A stretch of 64,000 nucleotides of DNA from Pseudomonas kilonensis. GTDB lineage: Bacteria > Pseudomonadota > Gammaproteobacteria > Pseudomonadales > Pseudomonadaceae. The position numbers and the translations under genes are program-made. The stretch is from the NCBI RefSeq assembly GCF_001269885.1, contig NZ_LHVH01000024.1, positions 1 through 64,000 of the forward strand, written 5' to 3'. A model generated the notes under the pieces. The model did no database searches. It worked only from the letters and a program-made list of their open reading frames with translations, and was not told where the DNA came from. Positions 9,196 through 18,118 of the stretch are shown here, piece after piece; the first letter of the stretch is position 1; each line of letters begins with the position of its first letter.

Positions 9196-9359
9196 CCTGT
9201 GGCGAGGGAGCAAGCTCGCGCTGGGCACCGTAGGAGCTGCCGAAGGCTGCGATCTTTTGATCTTTCGCTTGAGATTCGAGCTATCAGGGAAAAGATCGCA
9301 GCCTCGCTCCGCTCGGCAGCTCCTACAGACCCGGCGCGAGCTTGCTCCCTCGCCACAGG
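9196..9359. repeat. Nested palindromes of two repeat families
   Basis: The outer arms (9196-9221 and 9334-9359) form a perfect 26-bp inverted repeat of the GGCGAGGGAGCAAGCTCGCG type. Inside them lies a second palindrome with TAGGAGCTGCCGA and GCTGCGATCTTTT arms. The same inner family occurs at 27931-28047 and 62403-62502. It separates the beta gene from the gamma gene. Confidence 0.85.
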
Positions 9360-9406
9360 TTTTGGGTGTGCTCAAGGCATCCGCTTAGCCAAGGAGGATT
9401 GTCCCC

Positions 9407-9643
9407 ATGCCTGACTTGTTTTTGGACGGCCGCCCACTGTCCGTCGCCAACGGCACCAGCGTCGCGGCGGCATTGGCGTTGGGCGCGGATGGTTGCAGTC
9501 GCACCTCGGTCAGCGGCCAGCGCCGTGCGCCGTTGTGCGGCATGGGCATCTGCCAGGAATGCCGGGTGCTGATCGACGGTCGTCGACGCCTGGCCTGCCA
9601 GACCCTGTGTCTCGATGGCATGCAGGTGCAGACCCGACCATGA
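9407..9643 (+). CDS. D-hydroxyproline dehydrogenase, 2Fe-2S subunit (gamma)
   Basis: The 78-residue ferredoxin-like protein has four cysteines spaced as in plant-type 2Fe-2S folds: C44, C49, C52 and C64 (CGMGICQEC ... ACQT). It would pass electrons between the FAD subunits of the D-hydroxyproline dehydrogenase complex. A strong AAGGAGG at 9391-9397 marks the ATG at 9407. Its stop overlaps the start of the alpha gene (ATGA). The size and context match the small HcnA-like subunit of amine/hydroxyproline dehydrogenases. Confidence 0.9.
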   Translation: MPDLFLDGRPLSVANGTSVAAALALGADGCSRTSVSGQRRAPLCGMGICQECRVLIDGRRRLACQTLCLDGMQVQTRP

Positions 9644-10896
9644 ACGAAACCACCGACCTGCTGATCATCGGTGCCGGCCCCGCTGGCATGGCCGCCGCCC
9701 TCGCCGCGGCCAGCAGCGGCGCACGCATCGTGCTGTTGGACGACAACCCGCTGCCCGGCGGGCAGATCTGGCGTGACGGCCCCCAGGCCAACCTGCCCAG
9801 CGCCGCCCGACGCCTGCGCGAGCAACTGCACACCTACGCCAACGTACGCTGCCATGCCGGTACTCGCGTGGTCGCCTGCGCGGCGGATAAAACCTTGCTG
9901 GTGGAAGATGCCGAGCGCGGCTGGCAGATCAGCTACGAACGCTTGATCCTCTGCACCGGTGCCCGTGAGCTGCTGCTGCCGTTTCCCGGCTGGACACTTC
10001 CCGGCGTGACCGGTGCCGGCGGGTTGCAGGCGCTGATCAAAGGGGGCTTGCCGGTGCGCGGCGAACGGCTGGTCATCGCCGGCAGCGGCCCCTTGCTGCT
10101 GGCCAGCGCCGCCACGGCAAAGCATCAAGGTGCACAGGTGCTGCGCATCGCCGAGCAGGCCCGTCGCGGCGCCGTCGCCGGTTTCGCCGCACAACTGCCG
10201 CGCTGGCCGGGGAAGTTTTGCCAATCGTTCAGTCTGTTCGACCGACACTACCGCACCGACACCCACGTGGTGGAAGCGCTCGGTCGGGAACGGCTGGAGG
10301 GCGTGCGCCTGCATCAGCAAGGCAAGACGATTGAATTGGCCTGCGACCGGCTCGCCTGTGGTTTCGGGCTCATTCCCAATACCCAATTAGGCCAGGCCCT
10401 GGGTTGCGCGGTTGAAGACCAGGCGTTGGCGGTTGACGCCTGGCAAGCGACCACTCGCCATGAACATTACGCCGCTGGAGAATGCACCGGTTTTGGTGGC
10501 AGCGAACTGGCGCTGGTGGAAGGCGCCATTGCCGGCCATGCCGCCGTCGGCAATAGCGCAGCTGCCCAGCAGCTGTGGCCGCGCCGCGCGCGTTGGCAGG
10601 GTTTCGCCGGGGCATTGAACAAGGCCTTCGCCCTCGATCCACGGCTCAAGACCTTGGCCTGCAGCGACACCCTGGTCTGCCGCTGCGAAGACGTACCGTA
10701 CGGCGAACTGGTCGGCCACGAGAACTGGCGCGAAGCAAAACTGGCAAGCCGCTGCGGCATGGGCGCCTGCCAGGGCCGAGTGTGCGGCGCCGCCCTGGAA
10801 CACCTGTTCGGCTGGACACCGCCCACACCCCGCCCACCCTTCAGCCCGGCGCGGATCGAAACCTTGCTGAACCTGGAAGAGACCCCACCCACCTGA
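9640..10896 (+). CDS. D-hydroxyproline dehydrogenase, NAD/FAD-type subunit (alpha)
   Basis: The 418-residue HcnB/SoxA-like flavoprotein has a GAGPAGMAA motif at residues 11-19 and a second dinucleotide fold near residue 140. The C-terminal BFD-like 2Fe-2S region has CRC at 347-349 and CGMGACQGRVC at 372-382. It forms the complex with the gamma and beta subunits. The start at 9640 (ATGA overlap with the gamma stop) is preferred over longer in-frame extensions because the FAD motif then lies at the usual distance from the N-terminus. Opine and glycine/hydrogen cyanide dehydrogenases share this architecture; the neighbouring epimerase makes hydroxyproline the likely substrate. Confidence 0.9.
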   Translation: MNETTDLLIIGAGPAGMAAALAAASSGARIVLLDDNPLPGGQIWRDGPQANLPSAARRLREQLHTYANVRCHAGTRVVACAADKTLLVEDAERGWQISYERLILCTGARELLLPFPGWTLPGVTGAGGLQALIKGGLPVRGERLVIAGSGPLLLASAATAKHQGAQVLRIAEQARRGAVAGFAAQLPRWPGKFCQSFSLFDRHYRTDTHVVEALGRERLEGVRLHQQGKTIELACDRLACGFGLIPNTQLGQALGCAVEDQALAVDAWQATTRHEHYAAGECTGFGGSELALVEGAIAGHAAVGNSAAAQQLWPRRARWQGFAGALNKAFALDPRLKTLACSDTLVCRCEDVPYGELVGHENWREAKLASRCGMGACQGRVCGAALEHLFGWTPPTPRPPFSPARIETLLNLEETPPT

Positions 10897-10938
10897 ACCC
10901 GACACACATCCCACTCAGACCTGTACTCATCACAAATC

Positions 10939-11106
10939 CCCTGTGGGAGCTGAGTTTGCTCGCGATAGCGGTGGGTCAGTTGGTAGAGATGCTGCCTGTG
11001 CCGCCGTCATCGCGAGCAAGCTCGGCTCCCACAGGGGATTGCCATAACCCCCAGTTCTGTGAACACACCGGAATCCTGTGGGAGCGAGCCTGCTCGCGAT
11101 GGCGGC
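10939..11106. repeat. Cluster of three REP elements
   Basis: Three REP copies lie at about 10939-10970, 11008-11040 and 11077-11106 in alternating orientation. They fill the gap between the alpha dehydrogenase gene and the AraC gene. Confidence 0.85.
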
Positions 11107-11171
11107 GTGACAGGCACTACATTTTCGACTGACACTCCGCCATCGCTCCCACAAAAAAGACAACGCCGGCC

Positions 11172-11921
11172 ATGTACCCCTCACTCACGTCCCTAGCCCC
11201 CTGCGACCTCGATACCCTGCTGCGCAGCCTGCAGCCCATCGCCCCGCTGCTGGACACCCTCGCGGACGTGGTGTTTTTCATCAAGGACAAACAGGCCCGC
11301 TACGCCTTCGTCAACCAGACCCTGGCCCGGCGCTGCGGTTTCAAGCACAGCGGTGACCTGCTCGGCCTCACCGCCGACCAGGTGTTCCCCGAGCGCTTCG
11401 GCCCGCTGTACACCGAACAGGACCGCCGGGTGCTGGCCAGCGGGCGGGAGTTGGCCGACCAGCTCGAACTGCATTTGTATTACGGTAACCAGCCCGTCTG
11501 GTGCCTGACCCACAAGCTCGCCCTGCACGATCCAGACGGTCAGATCGTCGGCCTGGCCGGTATTTCCCGCGACTTGCAACTGCCTCAATCGAGCCATCCG
11601 GCGTTCCACAAACTGGCGGCGGTGGACGCCCATATCAAGCAGCACTTCGCCCGCCCCATCAGCCTTGCCGAGCTGACCGCCATTGCCGAATTGTCGGTGG
11701 CGCAACTGGAGCGGCACTGCAAACGCATCTTCCAACTCACGCCGCGGCAGATGATTCACAAGGCACGACTGGAAGAGGCCTCGCGGCTGTTACTCGACAA
11801 AGACCTGCCGATCACCGAGATCGCCCTGCGCTGCGGTTACACCGACCACAGCGCCTTCAGCCGCCAGTTTCGGGCCCTGACCAGCCTGTCGCCCAGCCAA
11901 TATCGCGAGAATCAGCGCTGA
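11172..11921 (+). CDS. AraC-family regulator with PAS-like sensor domain
   Basis: The 249-residue protein has an N-terminal PAS-like domain (about residues 20-135, with ADVVFFIKDKQARYAFVNQ) and a C-terminal AraC double helix-turn-helix (about 150-249, with ITEIALRCGYTDHSAFSRQF). The position between the dehydrogenase operon and the transporter operon suggests activation of hydroxyproline genes. I recall that an AraC-type activator (LhpR) does this in P. aeruginosa, but have not verified it. The ATG at 11172 follows a REP array, so it is probably transcribed from its own promoter. Confidence 0.87.
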   Translation: MYPSLTSLAPCDLDTLLRSLQPIAPLLDTLADVVFFIKDKQARYAFVNQTLARRCGFKHSGDLLGLTADQVFPERFGPLYTEQDRRVLASGRELADQLELHLYYGNQPVWCLTHKLALHDPDGQIVGLAGISRDLQLPQSSHPAFHKLAAVDAHIKQHFARPISLAELTAIAELSVAQLERHCKRIFQLTPRQMIHKARLEEASRLLLDKDLPITEIALRCGYTDHSAFSRQFRALTSLSPSQYRENQR

Positions 11922-12093
11922 TTCTTGTTCCCTGATGGGGCGTCGGATCCTGTGGCTGCTCCCATCTGTAACACCCCGAATCCAACGTAGCACCCCGCGC
12001 TTATGTGTACCGCCCGTCAGGAACGCCTCTAGGTCAGCCCTCCAGCACGATTACTGCGCGCAAGCAGAAACAGGCACGCCGATTGCTTATCTA

Positions 12094-12123
12094 ATATCGT
12101 ATACGAAATCCTCAATACGATAT
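12094..12123. promoter_or_regulatory. Inverted-repeat operator before the ABC transporter operon
   Basis: ATATCGTAT (12094-12102) and ATACGATAT (12115-12123) form a perfect 9-bp inverted repeat with a 12-bp spacer. The left arm also lies in a 10-bp palindrome TCGTATACGA (12097-12106). The 14-mer at 12094 matches the site before the GntR regulator at 12 of 14 bases. Likely operator of that regulator, 31 bp before the first gene. Confidence 0.6.
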
Positions 12124-12154
12124 CTCACCGCATTTATTCGACAGCGAGGCATTT

Positions 12155-12973
12155 ATGAAAAACCCTGCATTGGCCGTAGCCCTCACCGTTGTCCTCACCC
12201 CGCTTTTCATCGCCCCCGCCCACGCCGACAAGCTCGATGACATCATCGGCTCCGGCAAGCTGCGTTGCGCCGTGACCCTGGACTTCCCCCCGATGGGCTT
12301 TCGCGACGAAAGCAACAAACCGGCGGGCTTCGACGTGGACTATTGCAACGATCTGGCGAAGGTTCTCGGTGTCGATGCCGAAGTGGTGGAAACCCCGTTC
12401 TCCGACCGAATCCCCGCGCTGCTGTCCGGTCGCGCCGACGTCATCGTCGCCTCCACCTCCGACACCTTGGAGCGGGCCAAGACCGTTGGCCTGACCGTGC
12501 CCTACTTCGCCTTCCAAATGGTTGTGCTGACCCGCGACAACACTGGCATCAACAGCTACGCCGACCTCAAGGGCAAAGCCCTGGGCAACACCAGCAGCAC
12601 CTACGAAGCCATCGCCCTGGAGAAGGACCAGAAGAGCTGGGGCAGCGGCAGCTTCCGCGCCTACCAATCGCAGAACGACACCTTGCTGGCCGTCGCCCAG
12701 GGGCACATCGATGCCACCGTGGTGACCAACACCGTGGCCGCCGCGACCCTCAAGTCGGGCAAGTACAAGGGCCTGAAGATCGCCGGTGATGCGCCCTACG
12801 TCATCGACTACGTGTCCCTCGGCGCCAAGCGCAGCGAGTACGGCCTGCTCAACTACCTCAACCTGTTCGTCAACCAGCAGGTGCGCACGGGCCGCTACAA
12901 GGAGCTGTTCGTCAAATGGGTCGGCACCGACATCCCGCCGGCCAACCTGACCGTTCCCCAGGTCTACTACTGA
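12155..12973 (+). CDS. Polar amino acid ABC transporter, periplasmic binding protein
   Basis: The 272-residue family 3 solute-binding protein has a Sec signal peptide cleaved near AHA-DK (residue 24) and the family signature GFDVDYCNDLAKVLG. It would bind hydroxyproline or a related imino acid in the periplasm for the permeases at 14755 and 15433. It is the first gene of an operon that includes a cis-3-hydroxyproline dehydratase, which makes a hydroxyproline ligand likely. A candidate GntR operator lies in its promoter. Confidence 0.92.
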   Translation: MKNPALAVALTVVLTPLFIAPAHADKLDDIIGSGKLRCAVTLDFPPMGFRDESNKPAGFDVDYCNDLAKVLGVDAEVVETPFSDRIPALLSGRADVIVASTSDTLERAKTVGLTVPYFAFQMVVLTRDNTGINSYADLKGKALGNTSSTYEAIALEKDQKSWGSGSFRAYQSQNDTLLAVAQGHIDATVVTNTVAAATLKSGKYKGLKIAGDAPYVIDYVSLGAKRSEYGLLNYLNLFVNQQVRTGRYKELFVKWVGTDIPPANLTVPQVYY

Positions 12974-12983
12974 GGATCGGCGC

Positions 12984-14762
12984 ATGCCAAGCACGCCTGT
13001 CCGTGTGAAAGGCCGCAGCCTGGTGGAGGGTGCCGCCCAGGGCGCCCTGCTGTTCGCCGAGGTGGGGCTGAGTTTCTGGGGCGGGGTCGATCCAGCCAGC
13101 GGCGAGGTCATCGACCGCCACCATCCCTTGAGTGGCCAGCGCCTGGCCGGGCGCGTCTTGGCGATTCCCAGCGGACGCGGCTCCTGCACCGGCAGCAGCG
13201 TGTTGATGGAACTGATCAGCAACGGCCACGCCCCCGCCGCCCTGGTGCTCGCCGAAGCCGATGAAATCCTGACCCTGGGCGTGCTGGTGGCGCAGGTGAT
13301 TTTCCAGCGTTCGCTGCCGGTGCTGTGCGTGGGGCACGAGGCCTTCGATGGGTTGCGCGGCCAGGGTTTCGTGCGCCTGGAAGGCGACGTTCTGACCCTC
13401 ACTGGGCGCCGCCCCAACGACAGTTGGCACGGTTCGGACGCAGCGTCGCAGCCGCCCATGCCTTCAACCCTGGCGCTGAGCGAACAGGACCAGGCGTTGC
13501 TCGACGGTACCCACGGCAAGGCCGCCCAAGTGGCGATGCACATCGTGCTGCGCATGGCCGAGCTCCAGGGCGCCACGCAATTGCTGGACGTGACCCAGGC
13601 CCACATCGACGGCTGCATCTACACCGGCCCGGCCAGCCTGCGCTTTGCCGAACAACTGGTGCAGTGGGGGGCGAAGGTGCGTGTACCCACCACCCTCAAC
13701 TCCATCTCCGTGGACCAGCGCCGCTGGCGCGAACTGGGCGTCGATCCAGCCCTGGGCGAGCCGGCCAGTGCCTTGGGCGATGCCTACATGGCAATGGGCG
13801 CCCAACTGAGTTTCACCTGCGCGCCCTACCTGCTGGACACCGCGCCAAAGGCCGGCGAACAAATCGTCTGGGCCGAATCCAACGCGGTGGTCTACGCCAA
13901 CAGCGTGCTGGGCGCGCGCACGCAGAAGTACCCGGACTTCCTCGATATCTGCATCGCCTTGTGCGGGCGGGCGCCGTTGACCGGCTGCCATCTCGACGAC
14001 CCGCGCAAGGCCCGGCTGATCGTCGATGCGCCGGCGCTGGGTCAGGTGGATGACAGTTTCTATCCGCTGCTGGGCTACCACATCGGCAGCCTGGCGGGCC
14101 GGCGCATCCCGCTGATACGTGGGCTGGAACACGCCGCGCCGAGCCTGGACGACCTCAAGGCCTTCGGCGCCGCGTTCGCCACCACCAGCGCCGCGCCGTT
14201 GTTCCACATCGCCGGGGTGACGCCGGAAGCCCTCGACCCGGCCGATGTCCTGGAGAGCGACGTCAGCTTGCCGCAGGAACGCGTCGATGCCGCCGGCCTG
14301 CTTGCCAGTTGGCGCGAGCTCAACAGCGCCCGGGACAATTGGGTGGACGTGGTGTCCCTGGGCAACCCGCATTTCTCCCTCAGCGAATTCGCCGCTCTCG
14401 CGGCTTTGTGCACGGGCCGGATCAAGCATCCCTACGTGGTGCTGGCAATCACCTGCGGCCGAGCGGTACTGGAACAGGCCCGCAAAGCCGGGTACCTGAC
14501 CGCCATCGAGACCTTCGGCGCGGTGCTGGTGACCGACACCTGCTGGTGCATGTTGGGCGAACCGGTGATCCCGCCCCACGCCACCACCCTGATGACCAAC
14601 TCCGGCAAATACGCCCATTACGCACCGGGCCTGGTCGGTCGCGGGGTGCACTTTGCCGCCCTCGCCGACTGCGTCGAGGCCGCCTGCACCGCCGCGGCCC
14701 GCGGCCAACCGCCGGCATGGCTGCAATCCACCGCCCGCACGGGGAGCCCGACCCATGTTTGA
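12984..14762 (+). CDS. Aconitase X, cis-3-hydroxy-L-proline dehydratase (fused subunits)
   Basis: The 592-residue enzyme is an AcnX type I fusion. A small swivel domain (about residues 1-140, with IPSGRGSCTGSSVLMELI) precedes the large catalytic domain (about 160-590). Cysteines in LTGCHLD, ITCGRAV and DTCWCMLGEP are candidates for the Fe-S ligands. Bacterial single-chain AcnX dehydrates cis-3-hydroxy-L-proline to Delta1-pyrroline-2-carboxylate. The gene lies 10 bp after the binding-protein gene and its 3' end overlaps the permease start by 8 bp, so import and dehydration are co-expressed. The reductase needed to make proline from the product is not in this window. Confidence 0.9.
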   Translation: MPSTPVRVKGRSLVEGAAQGALLFAEVGLSFWGGVDPASGEVIDRHHPLSGQRLAGRVLAIPSGRGSCTGSSVLMELISNGHAPAALVLAEADEILTLGVLVAQVIFQRSLPVLCVGHEAFDGLRGQGFVRLEGDVLTLTGRRPNDSWHGSDAASQPPMPSTLALSEQDQALLDGTHGKAAQVAMHIVLRMAELQGATQLLDVTQAHIDGCIYTGPASLRFAEQLVQWGAKVRVPTTLNSISVDQRRWRELGVDPALGEPASALGDAYMAMGAQLSFTCAPYLLDTAPKAGEQIVWAESNAVVYANSVLGARTQKYPDFLDICIALCGRAPLTGCHLDDPRKARLIVDAPALGQVDDSFYPLLGYHIGSLAGRRIPLIRGLEHAAPSLDDLKAFGAAFATTSAAPLFHIAGVTPEALDPADVLESDVSLPQERVDAAGLLASWRELNSARDNWVDVVSLGNPHFSLSEFAALAALCTGRIKHPYVVLAITCGRAVLEQARKAGYLTAIETFGAVLVTDTCWCMLGEPVIPPHATTLMTNSGKYAHYAPGLVGRGVHFAALADCVEAACTAAARGQPPAWLQSTARTGSPTHV

Positions 14763-15420
14763 CTACAGCTTCCAATGGCGCCCGGCCTTGCGCGCCCTGC
14801 CCGACATGCTCGCCGGGGCCTGGGTGACGTTCGAGACCGCCGCGCTGTCGATGATTTTCGGCGTGCTGATCGCCCTGCTGCTGACGGTGATGCGCCAGGC
14901 CCCGAATCGCTGGCTGCGGGGCGTGGGCAATGGCTGGGTGTCCATCGCCCGCAACACGCCTTCGCTGTTCCAGATCTACATCCTCTACTTCGGCCTCGGC
15001 TCCCTCGGCCTGCATGTCAGTTCGTGGCTGGCCTTGCTGGCCGGGATCACCTTCAACAACGCCGGCTACCTGGCGGAAAACTTTCGCGGCGGCCTCAAGG
15101 CCGTGCCCAGTACGCAAATGCGCGCCGCCCGCTCCTTGGGGATGAGCGCCTTCCAGGCGTACCGGATGATCATCGTCCCGCAACTGTTGCGCATCGTCTT
15201 CTACCCGTTGACCAACCAGATGGTCTGGGCGGTGCTGATGACGTCCCTGGGCGTGGTCGTCGGCCTGAACAACGACCTCACCGGTGTCACCCAGGAATAC
15301 AACGTCAAGACCTTCCGCACCTTCGAATATTTCGCCCTCGCGGCGCTGCTGTATTACCTGATCGCCAAGCTGATCGTCGGGCTGGCCCGGCTGTTGTCCT
15401 GGCGGTTGTTTCGTTATTGA
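14755..15420 (+). CDS. Polar amino acid ABC transporter permease 1
   Basis: The 221-residue inner-membrane protein of the HisM/HisQ type has about five transmembrane helices and the EAA loop FRGGLKAVPSTQMRAARSLG that docks the ATPase. The ATG at 14755 lies inside the end of the dehydratase gene and gives the usual N-terminus of the family. It pairs with the permease at 15433. Confidence 0.92.
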   Translation: MFDYSFQWRPALRALPDMLAGAWVTFETAALSMIFGVLIALLLTVMRQAPNRWLRGVGNGWVSIARNTPSLFQIYILYFGLGSLGLHVSSWLALLAGITFNNAGYLAENFRGGLKAVPSTQMRAARSLGMSAFQAYRMIIVPQLLRIVFYPLTNQMVWAVLMTSLGVVVGLNNDLTGVTQEYNVKTFRTFEYFALAALLYYLIAKLIVGLARLLSWRLFRY

Positions 15421-15432
15421 GGAGGGTGGGTC

Positions 15433-16083
15433 ATGTTTTCTACAAGCCTCAGCGTTAACGACCTGCTGTATTTGCTCGAGGGGGCCAGGGTCACGCTGCA
15501 ACTGACCGTCTGGTCGATCCTTTTGGGCTCCTTGGCCGGGTTGCTGTTTGGCCTGTCGCGGGCGTTGTTGCCGCGGGCCAGCCTGCCGTTGGCCTGGTTG
15601 CTGGACGTGTTCCGCAGCGTGCCGCTGCTGATCCAGTTCGTGCTGTTCAACTCGCTCAAGAGCATCGCCGGCCTGAACCTCAGCGCCTTTGCCGTCGGTT
15701 GCATCGTCCTCGGCGTCTACGCCGCCGCGTACTTCACCGAGATCGTCCGCGGTGGCGTGCTGGCGGTGCCGTTGAGCACCCGCCGGGCCAGCCGGTCGCT
15801 GGGCCTGAGCTATGTGCAGGACCTGCGGTTCATCGTCCTGCCGATTGCCACGCGGGTGGCCTTTCCCGGCTGGCTGAACCTGGTGCTGGGCGTGATGAAG
15901 GACACCGCCCTGGTGATGTGGATCGGCATCGTCGAATTGCTGCGCGCTTCGCAAACCATCGTCACGCGCATTCAGGAACCCCTGCTGGTGCTGTGCATCG
16001 CGGGCCTCATTTACTACGTCATGAGCCTGGTGGTCGCCCGCCTCGGCGCACGCCTGGAAAGAAGGTGGCAGGAAAATGATTGA
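15433..16083 (+). CDS. Polar amino acid ABC transporter permease 2
   Basis: The 216-residue HisM/HisQ-type permease has an EAA loop (VRGGVLAVPLSTRRASRSLG) and about five transmembrane helices. It starts 12 bp after permease 1, with GGAGGGTGGG upstream as ribosome binding site. Its end overlaps the ATPase start by 8 bp. The two permeases form the membrane channel of the importer. Confidence 0.92.
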   Translation: MFSTSLSVNDLLYLLEGARVTLQLTVWSILLGSLAGLLFGLSRALLPRASLPLAWLLDVFRSVPLLIQFVLFNSLKSIAGLNLSAFAVGCIVLGVYAAAYFTEIVRGGVLAVPLSTRRASRSLGLSYVQDLRFIVLPIATRVAFPGWLNLVLGVMKDTALVMWIGIVELLRASQTIVTRIQEPLLVLCIAGLIYYVMSLVVARLGARLERRWQEND

Positions 16084-16798
16084 GATCGAAAACGTACACA
16101 AATCCTTCGGTGACCTGGAAGTGGTCAAAGGTGTGAGCCTGACCGTGGACAAGGGCGAAGTGGTGTCGATCATCGGCGGTTCCGGCTCTGGCAAGTCGAC
16201 CCTGCTGATGTGCATCAACGGCCTGGAGCCGATCCAGAGAGGCAGCATCCGCGTGGACGGCATCGAGGTCCATGACCACGCCACTGATCTCAATCGCCTG
16301 CGGCAGAAGATCGGCATCGTGTTCCAGCAATGGAACGCCTTCCCCCACCTGACCGTGCTGGAAAACGTGATGCTGGCGCCGCGCAAGGTGTTGGGCAAAA
16401 GCAAGCAGGACGCCGAAGCGCTGGCGGTGCAGCAGCTTGAGCATGTGGGCCTGGGGGACAAGCTCAAGGCCTTCCCCGGCAAGCTTTCCGGCGGCCAGCA
16501 ACAGCGCATGGCCATCGCCCGGGCGCTGGCGATGTCGCCGGACTACATGCTCTTCGACGAAGCCACCTCGGCCCTGGACCCGCAACTGGTGGGCGAAGTG
16601 CTGGACACCATGCGCATGCTCGCCGAAGACGGCATGACCATGGTGCTGGTGACCCACGAGATCCGCTTCGCCCGGGACGTGTCCGACCGCGTGGCGTTCT
16701 TTTGCAATGGCCGGGTCCATGAGATCGGAGCGCCGGACCAGGTGATTGGCAATCCGGTGCAGCCGGAGACGGCGGCTTTTCTCAAGTCGGTGAAATAG
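16076..16798 (+). CDS. Polar amino acid ABC transporter ATPase
   Basis: The 240-residue ATPase has Walker A GGSGSGKST, Q-loop FQQWNAFPHLTV, signature LSGGQQQRMAIARAL, Walker B YMLFDEATSALDP and the switch His in LVTHE. It powers the hydroxyproline-type importer encoded by the four preceding genes. It is the last gene of the operon and is followed by a REP pair. Confidence 0.95.
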   Translation: MIEIENVHKSFGDLEVVKGVSLTVDKGEVVSIIGGSGSGKSTLLMCINGLEPIQRGSIRVDGIEVHDHATDLNRLRQKIGIVFQQWNAFPHLTVLENVMLAPRKVLGKSKQDAEALAVQQLEHVGLGDKLKAFPGKLSGGQQQRMAIARALAMSPDYMLFDEATSALDPQLVGEVLDTMRMLAEDGMTMVLVTHEIRFARDVSDRVAFFCNGRVHEIGAPDQVIGNPVQPETAAFLKSVK

Positions 16799-16807
16799 CC
16801 GATGGCC

Positions 16808-16908
16808 TCATCGCGAGCAAGCTCGCTCCCACAGGGGTTTTGTGTACACAGCCCAATCCATGTGTCCACCCCAGAACCCTGTGGGAGCAAGGCTTGCCCG
16901 CGATGAGG
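16808..16908. repeat. Inverted REP pair
   Basis: Two REP copies (16808-16836 and 16880-16908) in opposite orientation lie between the ATPase gene and the proline racemase-family gene. Confidence 0.85.
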
Positions 16909-16937
16909 CCCGACCAGACAACACAAGGATTTGATCC

Positions 16938-17967
16938 ATGCGCTCATCAAAAGTCATCCATGTAATCAGCTGCCACGCCGAAGGCGAAGTCGGCGATGTG
17001 ATCGTCGGCGGCGTCGCCCCACCACCCGGCGCCACGGTGTGGGAACAGTCACGCTGGATCGCCCAGGACCAGACCCTGCGCAACTTCGTCCTCAACGAGC
17101 CACGCGGCGGTGTGTTCCGCCACGTCAACCTGCTGGTGCCGGCCAAGGACCCGCGGGCGCAAATGGCCTGGATCATCATGGAACCGGCCGACACCCCGCC
17201 GATGTCCGGTTCCAACTCGTTGTGCGTCGCCACCGTGCTGCTGGACAGCGGCATCCTGCCAATGACCGAGCCCCAGACCCGCCTGGTGCTCGAAGCGCCG
17301 GGCGGCCTGATCGAAGCCGTGGCCGACTGCCGCGACGGCAAGGTGCAACGGGTCGAGATCAAGAACGTGCCCTCCTTCGCCGACCGCCTCGATGCCTGGA
17401 TCGAAGTCGAGGGCCTGGGCTCGTTGCAGGTGGATACGGCCTATGGCGGCGACAGCTTTGTCATCGTCGACGCCCAGCGCCTGGGCTTTGCCATTCGCCC
17501 GGAGGAAGCCGCCGAACTGGTGGCCGTGGGCTTGAAGATCACCCGCGCCGCCAACGAACAACTGGGCTTCGTGCACCCGCTGAACCCCGACTGGTCACAC
17601 ATCTCGTTCTGCCAGATCGCCGCGCCCATCGTCCAGGAAAACGGCATCGCCACCGGCGCCAATGCCGTGGTGATCCAGCCCGGCAAGATCGACCGCTCCC
17701 CCACCGGCACCGGCTGCTCGGCACGCATGGCGGTGCTGCAGGCCCAAGGGCTTGATGCAGGTCGGCGAGGGTTTTATCGGCCGCTCAATCATCGGTTCCG
17801 AATTCCACTGCCGCATCGATTCACTGACCGAGGTGGCCGGACGCCCGGCGATTTACCCGTGCATCGCCGGACGGGCGTGGATCACCGGGACCCATCAGTT
17901 GTTGCTCGACCCGGCCGATCCGTGGCCGCAAGGATACCGGCTTTCGGATACCTGGCCGGGTGCATGA
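16938..17967 (+). pseudogene. Proline racemase-family protein (trans-3-hydroxyproline dehydratase-like), frameshifted
   Basis: The first 272 codons read as a normal proline racemase-family enzyme. Reading then breaks at CTT (17751-17753), where one extra base shifts the frame. The conserved C-terminus (MQVGEGFIGRSIIGSEFH ... to a stop at 17965-17967) continues in the next frame. Removing one base restores a 342-residue protein of normal length; the unrepaired frame runs to 17975 with an unrelated tail. The catalytic positions are Ser90 (MSGSNS) and Thr256 (SPTGTGCS) instead of two cysteines. Loss of the second Cys is typical of dehydratases rather than epimerases. Trans-3-hydroxy-L-proline dehydratase is the likely ancestral role. 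It could be a real mutation or a sequencing error. Confidence 0.8.
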
Positions 17968-17990
17968 CTTTTTGAACTGGCTTCGCCCCC

Positions 17991-18080
17991 TGTGGGAGCA
18001 AGGCTTGCCCGCGATGAAGCTGACACGGTCTCCATGGGAACCGTGGCGCCTGCATCGCGAGCAAGCTTTGCTCCCACAAA
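17991..18080. repeat. Inverted REP pair
   Basis: REP copies at 17991-18020 and 18052-18080 face each other between the frameshifted gene and the deaminase gene. Confidence 0.85.
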
Positions 18081-18118
18081 CCCCCTCGCCACAAACCATT
18101 AACAACCGGAGACAACCC

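Noticed and set aside
12134..16515. Long minus-strand frames opposite the hydroxyproline transporter operon
   Set aside because: They lie antisense to genes with intact catalytic and ABC motifs and have His/Gln/Arg-rich compositions typical of shadow frames.
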